From an uncultured Pelagibacteraceae bacterium (lineage in GTDB: Bacteria; Pseudomonadota; Alphaproteobacteria; Pelagibacterales; Pelagibacteraceae), in the NCBI GenBank assembly GCA_902518165.1, contig CABYFB010000008.1:1-32748 (forward strand): 32,748 nt of DNA. Direction: 5' to 3'. Under the pieces are notes generated by a model. It worked only from the letters and a program-made list of their open reading frames with translations. It made no database searches and had not been told where the DNA came from. The position numbers and the translations under genes are program-made. Shown piece after piece: positions 7,377-15,469 of the stretch (positions are counted from its first letter, which is position 1; the number at the start of each line of letters is the position of its first letter).

Positions 7377-8622
7377 GGATATTAGAAAAGATATCGATAA
7401 TTTTAAAAATACAATTAAAAATCGAAACGTTGATGTAGACTTTGATCAAATACTAAATCTCGATGAAGAAAATAGAAAATTAATTCAAGAAAAAGAAAAA
7501 TTAGAAATGGAAAAAAAATCTATTTCTAAATCTAAAGATGAAACCCTTTTTGAAAAGTCTAAAGAAATTTCAAATAAAATAGATGATTTAAGTAAAAATC
7601 AAAAAAATGTTAAAGATCAGCTTGATCAGATATTAAGTAATATTCCTAATTTACCATTGAATGATGTCCCCGTAGGTAAGGATGAAAATAGCAATAAAGA
7701 GGTTGTAAAATCTGGTGAAATTAAAGAAATGAGTTTTAAACCAAAATCTCATTATGAAATTGGTGAAAAACTAAATATGTTAGATTTTGATTTGGCAACA
7801 AAAACAACTGGATCAAGATTTGTTTTTGTTAAAGACAAATTAGCATCATTAGAAAGAGCAATTTCTAATTTTATGATTGATACACATGTCAATAATAATG
7901 GCTATACTGAAATCTCCCCACCTTTAATGGCTACAGACAACACTATGTTTGGAACTGGCCAATTGCCCAAATTTGAAAATGATCAATTCGAAATTAAGTT
8001 TGATGATAAAAATGATAGAAAGTTTTTAATCCCAACCGCTGAAGTGATCTTAACTAATATGGTTAAAAATCAGATATTGAATCTAAAATCTTTGCCAATG
8101 AGATTAGTTGCATCAACACCTTGTTTTAGAAAAGAAGCAGGAAGTTATGGTAAAGATACAAAGGGCATGATTAGACAACATCAATTTTATAAAGTTGAAT
8201 TAGTCAGTATTGTAGAAAATAATAAATGCATTGAAGAACTAGAGAGAATGACTAATTGTGCAACTAAAATTTTAGATGATTTACAATTACCTTACAGAAA
8301 AATTATTTTAAGCACTGGTGATATGGGTTTTAGTGCAGAAAAAACTTATGACATAGAGGTTTGGCTTCCGTCTGAAAATAAATATAGAGAAATATCAAGT
8401 TGTTCTTCATGTGGAACGTTTCAGGCTAAAAGAATGAAAGCTAGATATAAAAATAATAATAACGAAAATGAATTTGTTGGTACTTTAAATGGGAGCGGAC
8501 TTGCAGTTGGTAGAACTTTAATTGCGATATTAGAAAATTATCAAACTGAGGATGGTTCAATAACTATTCCTGAAAAACTAAGACCATATATGAACAATAT
8601 GGAGAAAATAGGTATCAATTAA
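7363..8622 (+). CDS. serS: Seryl-tRNA synthetase
   Basis: This class II synthetase charges tRNA-Ser, and also tRNA-Sec where present. The N-terminal part (about residues 25-100) is the Lys/Glu-rich antiparallel coiled coil that grips the long variable arm of tRNA-Ser. The catalytic core shows motif 2 (ASTPCFRKEAGSYG, then GMIRQHQFYKVEL) and motif 3 (LNGSGLAVGRTLIAILENYQ). The serine-site signature is LIPTAEVILTN. At 419 residues it is full length. The ATG at 7363 lies 14 bases inside tatC; MHNIKDIRKD is the normal SerRS N-terminus, supporting this start. A tRNA-Ser gene lies at 24231-24320. Confidence 0.98.
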   Translation: MHNIKDIRKDIDNFKNTIKNRNVDVDFDQILNLDEENRKLIQEKEKLEMEKKSISKSKDETLFEKSKEISNKIDDLSKNQKNVKDQLDQILSNIPNLPLNDVPVGKDENSNKEVVKSGEIKEMSFKPKSHYEIGEKLNMLDFDLATKTTGSRFVFVKDKLASLERAISNFMIDTHVNNNGYTEISPPLMATDNTMFGTGQLPKFENDQFEIKFDDKNDRKFLIPTAEVILTNMVKNQILNLKSLPMRLVASTPCFRKEAGSYGKDTKGMIRQHQFYKVELVSIVENNKCIEELERMTNCATKILDDLQLPYRKIILSTGDMGFSAEKTYDIEVWLPSENKYREISSCSSCGTFQAKRMKARYKNNNNENEFVGTLNGSGLAVGRTLIAILENYQTEDGSITIPEKLRPYMNNMEKIGIN

Positions 8623-8625
8623 GAG

Positions 8626-8652
8626 TTGTCTTCTAAAAGTATATAGTATAAA
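8626..8652 (+). promoter_or_regulatory. Candidate promoter upstream of yajC-secD-secF
   Basis: The 57-base gap between serS and yajC holds TTGTCT (8626-8631) and TATAAA (8647-8652) separated by 15 bases, a short but possible sigma70 spacing. A good ribosome-binding site, AAGGA at 8669-8673, sits six bases before the yajC ATG. This is the widest break between dgt and secF, so a separate promoter for the Sec accessory genes is reasonable. Hexamer matches alone are weak evidence in AT-rich DNA. Confidence 0.35.
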
Positions 8653-8679
8653 TAATCGTTAACTTTTTAAGGACTTAAC

Positions 8680-8964
8680 ATGGACGCAGGAATTGGACAA
8701 TTTATACCCCTAATTTTAATATTCGTAATATTTTACTTTTTCTTAATTAGACCCCAGCAAAAGAAAGTTAAAGAACATAAGGCTATGGTTGAAGCTTTAA
8801 AGCGTGGAGATAAAGTTATTACCTCTGGAGGTATTGTTGGCACTGTAGAACGAGTTATCGATAATGAAAAAGTAGAAGTTATGATAGCTGATAATGTTAA
8901 AGTTGAAATTGTTCGAGCTACTGGAATACAAGGACTAGTTACTAAAGCTGAACCAAAAAAATAA
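8680..8964 (+). CDS. yajC: Sec translocon accessory subunit YajC
   Basis: YajC is a small single-pass inner-membrane protein that joins SecD and SecF in the holotranslocon. The 94 residues contain one membrane helix (about 8-24, IPLILIFVIFYFFLIRP), the family signature FLIRPQQKKVKEHKAMVEALKRGDKVITSGGIVGTV, and a C-terminal beta-rich domain ending GLVTKAEPKK. The start is fixed by an AAGGA ribosome-binding site six bases upstream. secD follows after 12 bases, the usual yajC-secD-secF order. Confidence 0.98.
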   Translation: MDAGIGQFIPLILIFVIFYFFLIRPQQKKVKEHKAMVEALKRGDKVITSGGIVGTVERVIDNEKVEVMIADNVKVEIVRATGIQGLVTKAEPKK

Positions 8965-8976
8965 TAACTTCTTAAA

Positions 8977-10530
8977 GTGTTATATTTTTCTAAATTAAGA
9001 GTTTTTAGTGTTTTAATTTTTACACTTATTATTTCATATTTTACTATTTCCAACTTTACAAAAGTTGATGATGAATTTTTCTCAAAAAATATAAAATTAG
9101 GATTAGATTTACAAGGTGGTTCTTATTTATTATTAGAGATAGATAACGAACCAGTCATTACACAAAGATTGCAAAGTAAAGTATTAGAGTTTAAAAAATT
9201 TTTCAAAGATAAAGATATTAAGGTCAGAAACTTTGTAATTAAGGATAAGTCAATTATATTCGATGTTGAAAATTCTAAGATTGTGGATGTTAAATCTCTT
9301 TTAGATGATGATAAAAGTGAGATTAATCCTTATTTTCAACAATATAAATCTCATCAATTTAATTTTGAAAACATGGATACCTCATTCAAGTTAGAATTTT
9401 CTGACTATGGATTGGTATTATTAAAAAGTTCCTCATTAGATCAAGCAATTGAAATTGTAAGAAGAAGAGTTGATGAAGTAGGAACTAATGAGCCAAATAT
9501 TTTAAAAAGAGGTAATGATAGAATTCTTGTTGAGTTACCAGGATTAGATGATCCTGGTAGAATTAAATCTTTATTAGGAAAAACAGCAAACTTAACATTC
9601 CAATTTATATCCAGTAGTTCTGAAGAGTCATTTGGTACAGAAAAACTTTCTTTTGAGGATGGCTCTAGTGAAGCCATTGTTAGTAAACGAATTGTTTTAA
9701 GTGGTGATAATCTTATGGATGCCAAGCCAACTATGAATAATCAAACTAATGAGACAGTTGTTTCATTTAGTTTAGATAGGGTAGGAGCAAAAAAGTTTGG
9801 TAAGGCGACTTCAAATGGTGTTGGAAAAAGGTTGGCAATTGTTTTGGATGGAAAAATTATTAGTGCTCCTGAAGTCAGAGAACCAATTATTGGAGGAAAT
9901 GGACAGATATCTGGTAATTTCACCTTTCAATCAGCAACAGATTTAGCTTTACTCTTAAGATCAGGTGCTTTACCGGCTCCACTTAATATTATCGAAGAAA
10001 GAACTGTAGGTCCTGACCTTGGAAAAGACTCAATTAACGCAGGAATTATGTCATTGATAATAGGATTTATCTTAGTCGTTGCCTTTATGTTTTATAAATA
10101 CAGATTTTTTGGTTTAATTGCTAACTTAGCCTTAATTTCTAATTTATTTTTATTAGTCGGTATTCTAACATTATTTGAAGCAACTCTTACACTCCCTGGA
10201 ATTGCAGGTATTATTTTAACAGTAGGTATGGCTGTTGATGCAAATGTTTTAATTTTTGAGAGAATTAAAGAAGAATTAAAAAATGAAAATAATTCAATTG
10301 TAGCTTTTGATTCTGGTTATACAAAATCACGAACAACAATTTTAGATGCCAATATTACAACTTTAATCGCTGCAGTAATCCTATTTTTCATGGGCTCAGG
10401 TCCAATTAAAGGATTTTCTATAACACTTGGAGTTGGAATACTTACAACACTATTTTCAGTATATTTCATTGCTCGTTTGATTACTGCTTATTATGTCATC
10501 AAAAATAAACATAAGGAAAAACTTATATAA
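8977..10530 (+). CDS. secD: Protein translocase subunit SecD
   Basis: SecD, with SecF, uses the proton gradient to pull exported proteins out of the SecYEG channel on the periplasmic side. The 517 residues show an N-terminal helix (about 9-27), the conserved LGLDLQGGSYLLLEI segment, a large periplasmic region with AIEIVRRRVDEVGTNEP and RILVELPGL, then five membrane helices including VGPDLGKDSINAG, GIILTVGMAVDANVLIFERIKEEL and the terminal TLFSVYFIARL. It starts with GTG at 8977, 12 bases after yajC. A later in-frame start would cut the first helix. Its stop shares one base with secF. Confidence 0.98.
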   Translation: MLYFSKLRVFSVLIFTLIISYFTISNFTKVDDEFFSKNIKLGLDLQGGSYLLLEIDNEPVITQRLQSKVLEFKKFFKDKDIKVRNFVIKDKSIIFDVENSKIVDVKSLLDDDKSEINPYFQQYKSHQFNFENMDTSFKLEFSDYGLVLLKSSSLDQAIEIVRRRVDEVGTNEPNILKRGNDRILVELPGLDDPGRIKSLLGKTANLTFQFISSSSEESFGTEKLSFEDGSSEAIVSKRIVLSGDNLMDAKPTMNNQTNETVVSFSLDRVGAKKFGKATSNGVGKRLAIVLDGKIISAPEVREPIIGGNGQISGNFTFQSATDLALLLRSGALPAPLNIIEERTVGPDLGKDSINAGIMSLIIGFILVVAFMFYKYRFFGLIANLALISNLFLLVGILTLFEATLTLPGIAGIILTVGMAVDANVLIFERIKEELKNENNSIVAFDSGYTKSRTTILDANITTLIAAVILFFMGSGPIKGFSITLGVGILTTLFSVYFIARLITAYYVIKNKHKEKLI

Positions 10531-11423
10531 TGAAAACAATCTATTTTAATAAGTTTTATAAAAGTTTTAATATACTTTCAGGTATATTAATTATTACTTC
10601 CTTAGTTTTCTTAGTTTTTAAAGGATTGAATTTTGGTGTTGATTTTAAAGGGGGTACTTTAATAGAGCTAAGGACTGACAAATCTTCGGCTAATATCACA
10701 AAAATAAGAGATAGTTTTAATCAAATGAATCTTGGTGATGTTTCAGTGAAAAATTTTGGTAATGAAACAGATTTTGTAGTTAAATTTGAAAAACAAAATT
10801 CAAATGACCCAAAATTTATAGAAGAGATAAAAACTAAGCTATCAAATTCGATAGGTTCAGTAGATTTTAGAAGAGTTGAAAATGTTGGGCCAAAAGTTAG
10901 TGCAGAACTTTTGAGATCAGGTGTAATAGCGATAGCTTTATCTTTGGCAGCTATGCTTTTATATATATGGATCAGATTTGAGTGGCAATTTAGTCTTGGA
11001 GCTATTTTAGCTTTATTTCATGACGTTATCATTACATTGGGAGTATTTTCTGTATTTTCGTTAGAAATTAATCTTTCTATCGTTGCAGCTGTTTTAACAA
11101 TAGTTGGATATTCAATGAATGATACAGTTGTAATATTTGATAGAGTTAGAGAAAATTTGCGTAAATATGCAGATGTTAAAATATTTGAACTAACAAATAT
11201 CTCAATAAATGAAACTTTATCACGAACAATAATAACTTCAGTTACTACATTGTTGGCACTTTTATCTATATTTATTTTTGGTGGAGAAATATTAAAAGGA
11301 TTTTCATTAGCAATGATATTAGGAGTAATTTTTGGAACTTATTCATCTATTTATATTGCAAACCCAGTGTTGGTTTCTTTAAAAGTTAGCCAAAGAACGA
11401 TCGTTAAGGAAGAAAAAGAATAA
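10530..11423 (+). CDS. secF: Protein translocase subunit SecF
   Basis: SecF is the second half of the SecDF export motor. Its 297 residues show the first helix (about 13-31), GLNFGVDFKGGTLIELRT, FRRVENVGPKVSAELLRSG, and the membrane block with TIVGYSMNDTVVIFDRVRENLR near residue 190, which carries the conserved Asp/Arg residues of the family. It begins on the last base of secD. It ends directly against the stop codon of the converging gene at 11424, with no intergenic base and no classical terminator. Confidence 0.98.
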   Translation: MKTIYFNKFYKSFNILSGILIITSLVFLVFKGLNFGVDFKGGTLIELRTDKSSANITKIRDSFNQMNLGDVSVKNFGNETDFVVKFEKQNSNDPKFIEEIKTKLSNSIGSVDFRRVENVGPKVSAELLRSGVIAIALSLAAMLLYIWIRFEWQFSLGAILALFHDVIITLGVFSVFSLEINLSIVAAVLTIVGYSMNDTVVIFDRVRENLRKYADVKIFELTNISINETLSRTIITSVTTLLALLSIFIFGGEILKGFSLAMILGVIFGTYSSIYIANPVLVSLKVSQRTIVKEEKE

Positions 11424-12026
11424 TTAATAAAGATTTTGTGCCGCTACCATTGTTAATAACATTGGTAATGATAAAAGTGTGTTTGTTCTAGAAAATAGCA
11501 TTGCAGTCTTTGCTGATTTAGCTTTAACTTCAGGTTCACACTCTACCATACCTAAAGCTCTTTTTTGATTTGGCCATATAACAAACCAAACATTGAATGC
11601 CATTATTAATCCTAACCACATTCCAATTCCTATTGCAGTATTTTTTCCGCCACCTGATCCAATTCCTAGTGTCATCGCTTGATGAACGTATCCATTAAAA
11701 TAGGCTAATAATAATCCTGATATGATTGTAAATAGCGCTGCCCATCTAAACCAAAATAATGCTGCAGGAGCTATAACTTTGCCTATTGCTGGTTTTTGTT
11801 CGTCTGGAATTTTAGCCATGTTAGGAATTTGAACAAAATTGAAATACCAAAGTAAACCAATCCACATAATACTTACAGTTACATGTACATATCTTAATAA
11901 CCAGCTCCAAAATAAAACATCAAAATCAAATCCACCATTACCTATGTAAAGACCAATGAATAGTAATATTGCAATAGCCAATGATAAATGAACGGTCTTT
12001 GATAATGATTGTAAAATCGAAGTCAT
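11424..12026 (-). CDS. Membrane protein of the PuuD/urate oxidase N-terminal family, without cytochrome domain
   Basis: The 200-residue protein is mostly membrane helices. The segment RYVHVTVSIMWIGLLWYFNF (about residues 45-64), then VQIPNM, and RWAALFTIISGLLLAYF resemble the N-terminal membrane domain of PuuD, a urate hydroxylase whose full form carries a C-terminal cytochrome c. Here there is no CxxCH motif, and the protein stops after the membrane part. Histidines in the helices (VHLSLA, YVHVTVS, YVHQAM) could bind heme b, but that is inference. No other purine-degradation gene is nearby, so a role in urate oxidation is unproven. It is co-oriented with uvrA, 35 bases downstream of it, and converges on secF with no gap. 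Confidence 0.75.
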   Translation of the reverse strand: MTSILQSLSKTVHLSLAIAILLFIGLYIGNGGFDFDVLFWSWLLRYVHVTVSIMWIGLLWYFNFVQIPNMAKIPDEQKPAIGKVIAPAALFWFRWAALFTIISGLLLAYFNGYVHQAMTLGIGSGGGKNTAIGIGMWLGLIMAFNVWFVIWPNQKRALGMVECEPEVKAKSAKTAMLFSRTNTLLSLPMLLTMVAAQNLY

Positions 12027-12061
12027 CTATAAGATGATTTTATATTATTTTTCTATAAAGA

Positions 12062-14938
12062 TTAAGCGGTTTTTTTAAATTTTGTATCTAATAAAGGCTT
12101 TAAAAATTTACCTGTATAGCTATCTTTCACTTTTGCAACTTCCTCGGGTTTGCCTTCAGCAATAATATTTCCACCTTTAACACCACCCTCGGGTCCCATA
12201 TCTACAATATAATCAGCAGTTTTAATAACATCTAAATTATGCTCAATAACTACAACTGAATTACCCGTTGCAACAAATGTGTGTAAAATTTCCAAAAGTT
12301 TTTTTATATCGTGTTGATGCAATCCAGTAGTTGGTTCATCTAATATATACATTGTTCTTCCTGTAGATCTTTTAGATAATTCTTTAGCAAGCTTTATACG
12401 CTGAGCCTCTCCACCGGATAGAGTTGTTGCTTGCTGACCAATTTTTATGTAGCCAAGACCAACTTTCTTTAAGGTTAGAAGTTTAGTTTTGATGTTTGAA
12501 ATATTTTCAAAATACTCACATCCTTCATCAACAGTCATATTTAAAACATCTGCAATACTCTTATCTTTGAATTTAATCTCTAATGTTTCTCTGTTGTATC
12601 TGGTGCCCTTGCATTCATCGCATGTTATGTAAACATCAGGAAGAAAGTGCATTTCGTAAGTAATTACACCATCTCCTTCACATGCTTCACATCTTCCACC
12701 CTTTACATTGAAAGAAAATCTTCCAGGTTTATAGCCTCTACTTTTTGCTTCAGGTAAATTAGTAAACCAGTCTCTTATAGGACCAAAAGCTCCAGTATAT
12801 GTAGCAGGATTTGATCTAGGAGTTCTACCAATAGGTGATTGATCAATATCTATAACTTTATCAATTAATTCTATTCCTTTAAATCCTCTAAATGGCTGAG
12901 GAATTTTTCTAGACTTATTATTATTCAAAGTAAGATTTAATGCATTGTATAAAGTTTGAAGTATCAAAGTAGATTTACCACTTCCAGACACACCAGTAAC
13001 ACAAGTGAAACTACCTAAAGGTATTTTTAAATTTACGTTATTTAAATTATTTCCAGATGCGCCATTGATTTCTAAAAATCTACCATTTTTTGCAAGTCTT
13101 CTATTTTTTGGAATAGGTATGAAACTTTTATTTGATAAATATCTTCCAGTAATACTTTTATCATTTTTTAAAATTTGCTCATATGTACCTTCAGCAACAA
13201 TTTCTCCACCTTTATTTCCAGCTTCAGGTCCTAAATCTATTATATGATCTGCATTCTCCATTGTTTCTGTATCGTGCTCAACAACAATAACAGTATTACC
13301 TAAGTCTCTTAATCTTTTTAATGCATCTATAAGCTTAACATTATCTTTTTGATGTAAACCAATTGATGGTTCATCTAAAACATATAGAACTCCAGTTAAA
13401 CCTGATCCTATTTGTGAAGCTAGTCTAATCCTTTGTGCCTCACCACCAGATAATGTTCCAGACTCTCTAGATAAAGTTAAATAATCAAGACCAACATTTA
13501 AAAGAAAATCTAAACGTTCATTAATTTCTTTTAATATATGTTGAGCAATTTTAATTTGTCTTTTGTCTAATTTAACTTCTAAAGATCTAAACCATTCCTT
13601 AGCATCAAAAATTGATTTTTCTGTAACTTGGCTTATGTTTAATTCATTTATTTTAACACACAGAGCTTCATCTTTTAATCGATAACCATTGCATCTTTCA
13701 CATTTTGTATCAGATTGATATTGAGCAATTTCTTCTCTTTTCCAATCGCTATCTGTTTCTAAATATCTTCTCTCTAAATTATTGACAACACCTTCAAAGG
13801 TTTTTTTATGCGAATACTTCTCATAGCCATCGTCATAAGTAAATTTAATTTCTTCATCATCAGATCCATACAAAATTACATCCTTAATTTTTTTTGGTAG
13901 TTTTGACCATTTATCATCTAATGAAAAACCATAATGTTTAGATAAAGATGCCAATGTTTGGGCGTAATACATTGATGTAGATTTTGCCCAAGGTTCAATA
14001 GCACCATCTGCGATAGATTTTTTTTCATTTGGAACAACTAAATTTGGATCAACATTTAATTTCATCCCAATACCTTCACATTCTTCACAAGCTCCATACG
14101 GACTGTTGAATGAGAAAAGTCTTGGTTCAATCTCTTCAATAGTAAAACCACTTTCAGGACAAGCAAATTTGGTTGAGAAAATTAATTTTTCAATTTTTCT
14201 GTATTTTTTTGGAAGTGTTTCATTTTCATATTCAACAAAAAGTAATCCATTTGCTAAATTAACAGCTGTTTCAACACTTTCGGCTAATCTGTTTCCTAAT
14301 AATGAATTTATTACAATTCTATCAACTAAGATTGAAATATCGTGTTTAAGTTTTTTATTTAATTCTGGAACACTTTCAATATCATATAATTGGTCATCAA
14401 CTTTGATTTTTCTAAATCCTCTTTTTTTGTATCCTAATATATCTTTTTTGTATTCACCCTTACGTCCTCGCACGACTGGAGCATATAAATATATTGTAGA
14501 TTTTTTTGGTAATTCTTTAATCTTATCAACAATTTGACTAATAGTTTGTGAAGTAATTGGTTTACCAGTGAATGGAGAGTAGGGTATTCCAGCTCTTGCA
14601 TAAAGCACTCTCATGTAATCGTATATTTCGGTTACAGTAGCAACTGTTGATCTTGGATTTTTAGAAGTATTTTTTTGTTCTATTGAAATTGCTGGACTCA
14701 AACCTTCGATTAAATCTACATTTGGCTTTTTCATTTTGTCTAAAAACTGTCTTGCGTATGCAGATAAACTTTCAACATATCGTCTTTGACCTTCTGCATA
14801 GACAGTATCGAATGCTAATGATGATTTTCCTGACCCAGATAGACCCGTTATCACAACAAATTTGTCTTTAGGAATCTCTAGTGAAATATTCTTTAAATTG
14901 TGCTCTTTTGCGCCCTTAATAAGTATCTTTTTAAGCAT
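12062..14938 (-). CDS. uvrA: UvrABC excinuclease subunit A
   Basis: UvrA is the damage-sensing ATPase of nucleotide excision repair. The 958 residues contain two ABC modules: Walker A GLSGSGKS at 32-39 and a second GVSGSGKST, each with the LSGGEAQRI signature and the [10 protein letters not shown] or [11 protein letters not shown]alker B. The C-terminal zinc module is intact (CEACEGDG and CDECKG). The first zinc module reads CPESG then CEECEG, with Ser263 where E. coli-type UvrA has its second cysteine, and the early IPYSPFTG lacks the usual Cys. From memory both changes are common in alphaproteobacterial UvrA, so I do not treat them as damage. The ATG at 14938 faces ssb across an 80-base divergent gap. 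Confidence 0.98.
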   Translation of the reverse strand: MLKKILIKGAKEHNLKNISLEIPKDKFVVITGLSGSGKSSLAFDTVYAEGQRRYVESLSAYARQFLDKMKKPNVDLIEGLSPAISIEQKNTSKNPRSTVATVTEIYDYMRVLYARAGIPYSPFTGKPITSQTISQIVDKIKELPKKSTIYLYAPVVRGRKGEYKKDILGYKKRGFRKIKVDDQLYDIESVPELNKKLKHDISILVDRIVINSLLGNRLAESVETAVNLANGLLFVEYENETLPKKYRKIEKLIFSTKFACPESGFTIEEIEPRLFSFNSPYGACEECEGIGMKLNVDPNLVVPNEKKSIADGAIEPWAKSTSMYYAQTLASLSKHYGFSLDDKWSKLPKKIKDVILYGSDDEEIKFTYDDGYEKYSHKKTFEGVVNNLERRYLETDSDWKREEIAQYQSDTKCERCNGYRLKDEALCVKINELNISQVTEKSIFDAKEWFRSLEVKLDKRQIKIAQHILKEINERLDFLLNVGLDYLTLSRESGTLSGGEAQRIRLASQIGSGLTGVLYVLDEPSIGLHQKDNVKLIDALKRLRDLGNTVIVVEHDTETMENADHIIDLGPEAGNKGGEIVAEGTYEQILKNDKSITGRYLSNKSFIPIPKNRRLAKNGRFLEINGASGNNLNNVNLKIPLGSFTCVTGVSGSGKSTLILQTLYNALNLTLNNNKSRKIPQPFRGFKGIELIDKVIDIDQSPIGRTPRSNPATYTGAFGPIRDWFTNLPEAKSRGYKPGRFSFNVKGGRCEACEGDGVITYEMHFLPDVYITCDECKGTRYNRETLEIKFKDKSIADVLNMTVDEGCEYFENISNIKTKLLTLKKVGLGYIKIGQQATTLSGGEAQRIKLAKELSKRSTGRTMYILDEPTTGLHQHDIKKLLEILHTFVATGNSVVVIEHNLDVIKTADYIVDMGPEGGVKGGNIIAEGKPEEVAKVKDSYTGKFLKPLLDTKFKKTA

Positions 14939-14965
14939 AATTTTAGTTGCTTTAGATTAATAAAA

Positions 14966-14994
14966 TTAATATTCAAGCCTATTAATGTTATAAA
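14966..14994 (+). promoter_or_regulatory. Candidate promoter for ssb in the uvrA-ssb divergent gap
   Basis: Within the 80-base gap (14939-15018), TTAATA (14966-14971) and TATAAA (14989-14994) lie 17 bases apart, 24 bases before the ssb ATG. This spacing suits a sigma70 promoter. The gap must also hold the start signals of uvrA. I saw no LexA-type box (neither CTG-N10-CAG nor the alphaproteobacterial GTTC-N7-GTTC), so the sequence gives no support for SOS control of uvrA or ssb here. Confidence is low because A/T hexamers are common. Confidence 0.3.
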
Positions 14995-15018
14995 TAACAT
15001 CTCAAATATATAAATATT

Positions 15019-15465
15019 ATGGCAGGAAGCTTAAATAAAGTACTTTTAATCGGTCGATTAGGCGCAGATCCAGAAATTAAACAAATGGTTAACGGTAAAA
15101 GTGTAGCAAGATTGAGCCTAGCTACTAGTCAATCATGGAAAGATAAAAATACCGGTGAAAAAAAAGAAAAAACTGAATGGCATAGAGTAGTTGTTTTCAA
15201 TGAAGGACTAGTAAATGTAGTTCAACAATATTTAAAAAAAGGAGCACAAGTATACGTTGAAGGACAACTGACTACTAGAAAATGGAAAGATGAACAATCA
15301 GGTCAGGACAAATATTCTACTGAAATTTTAATTCAAGGATACAATTCATCATTAACAATGTTAGGTGGAGGAAATCAAAATTCAATTCCATCTCAAGACA
15401 ATAAACAAAGTTTTGATGATAGTTCTATGGCGCAAAACGAGTTAGACGACGATATCCCTTTCTAA
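15019..15465 (+). CDS. ssb: Single-stranded DNA-binding protein
   Basis: SSB coats single-stranded DNA and recruits replication and repair proteins. The 148-residue protein has the OB-fold start [18 protein letters not shown], the aromatic [13 protein letters not shown] and [13 protein letters not shown] segments, a short Gln/Asn/Ser-rich linker, and the C-terminal acidic tip DDDIPF (143-148), the docking tail for partner proteins. It starts at the ATG at 15019, and gyrA follows after four bases. The ssb-gyrA-coaD order is typical of alphaproteobacteria. Confidence 0.98.
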   Translation: MAGSLNKVLLIGRLGADPEIKQMVNGKSVARLSLATSQSWKDKNTGEKKEKTEWHRVVVFNEGLVNVVQQYLKKGAQVYVEGQLTTRKWKDEQSGQDKYSTEILIQGYNSSLTMLGGGNQNSIPSQDNKQSFDDSSMAQNELDDDIPF

Positions 15466-15469
15466 ATAA

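Noticed and set aside
14106..14537. Plus-strand open frame of 143 residues inside uvrA (and a smaller one at 13005-13247)
   Set aside because: Both are antisense to conserved UvrA domains and show no family features; long antisense frames are expected in AT-rich genes with few stop codons on that strand.
12062..14938. UvrA first zinc module lacking a Cys as evidence of a damaged gene
   Set aside because: The rest of UvrA is fully conserved, and from memory CPxSGFT is common in alphaproteobacterial UvrA, so it is kept as a note and not as decay.
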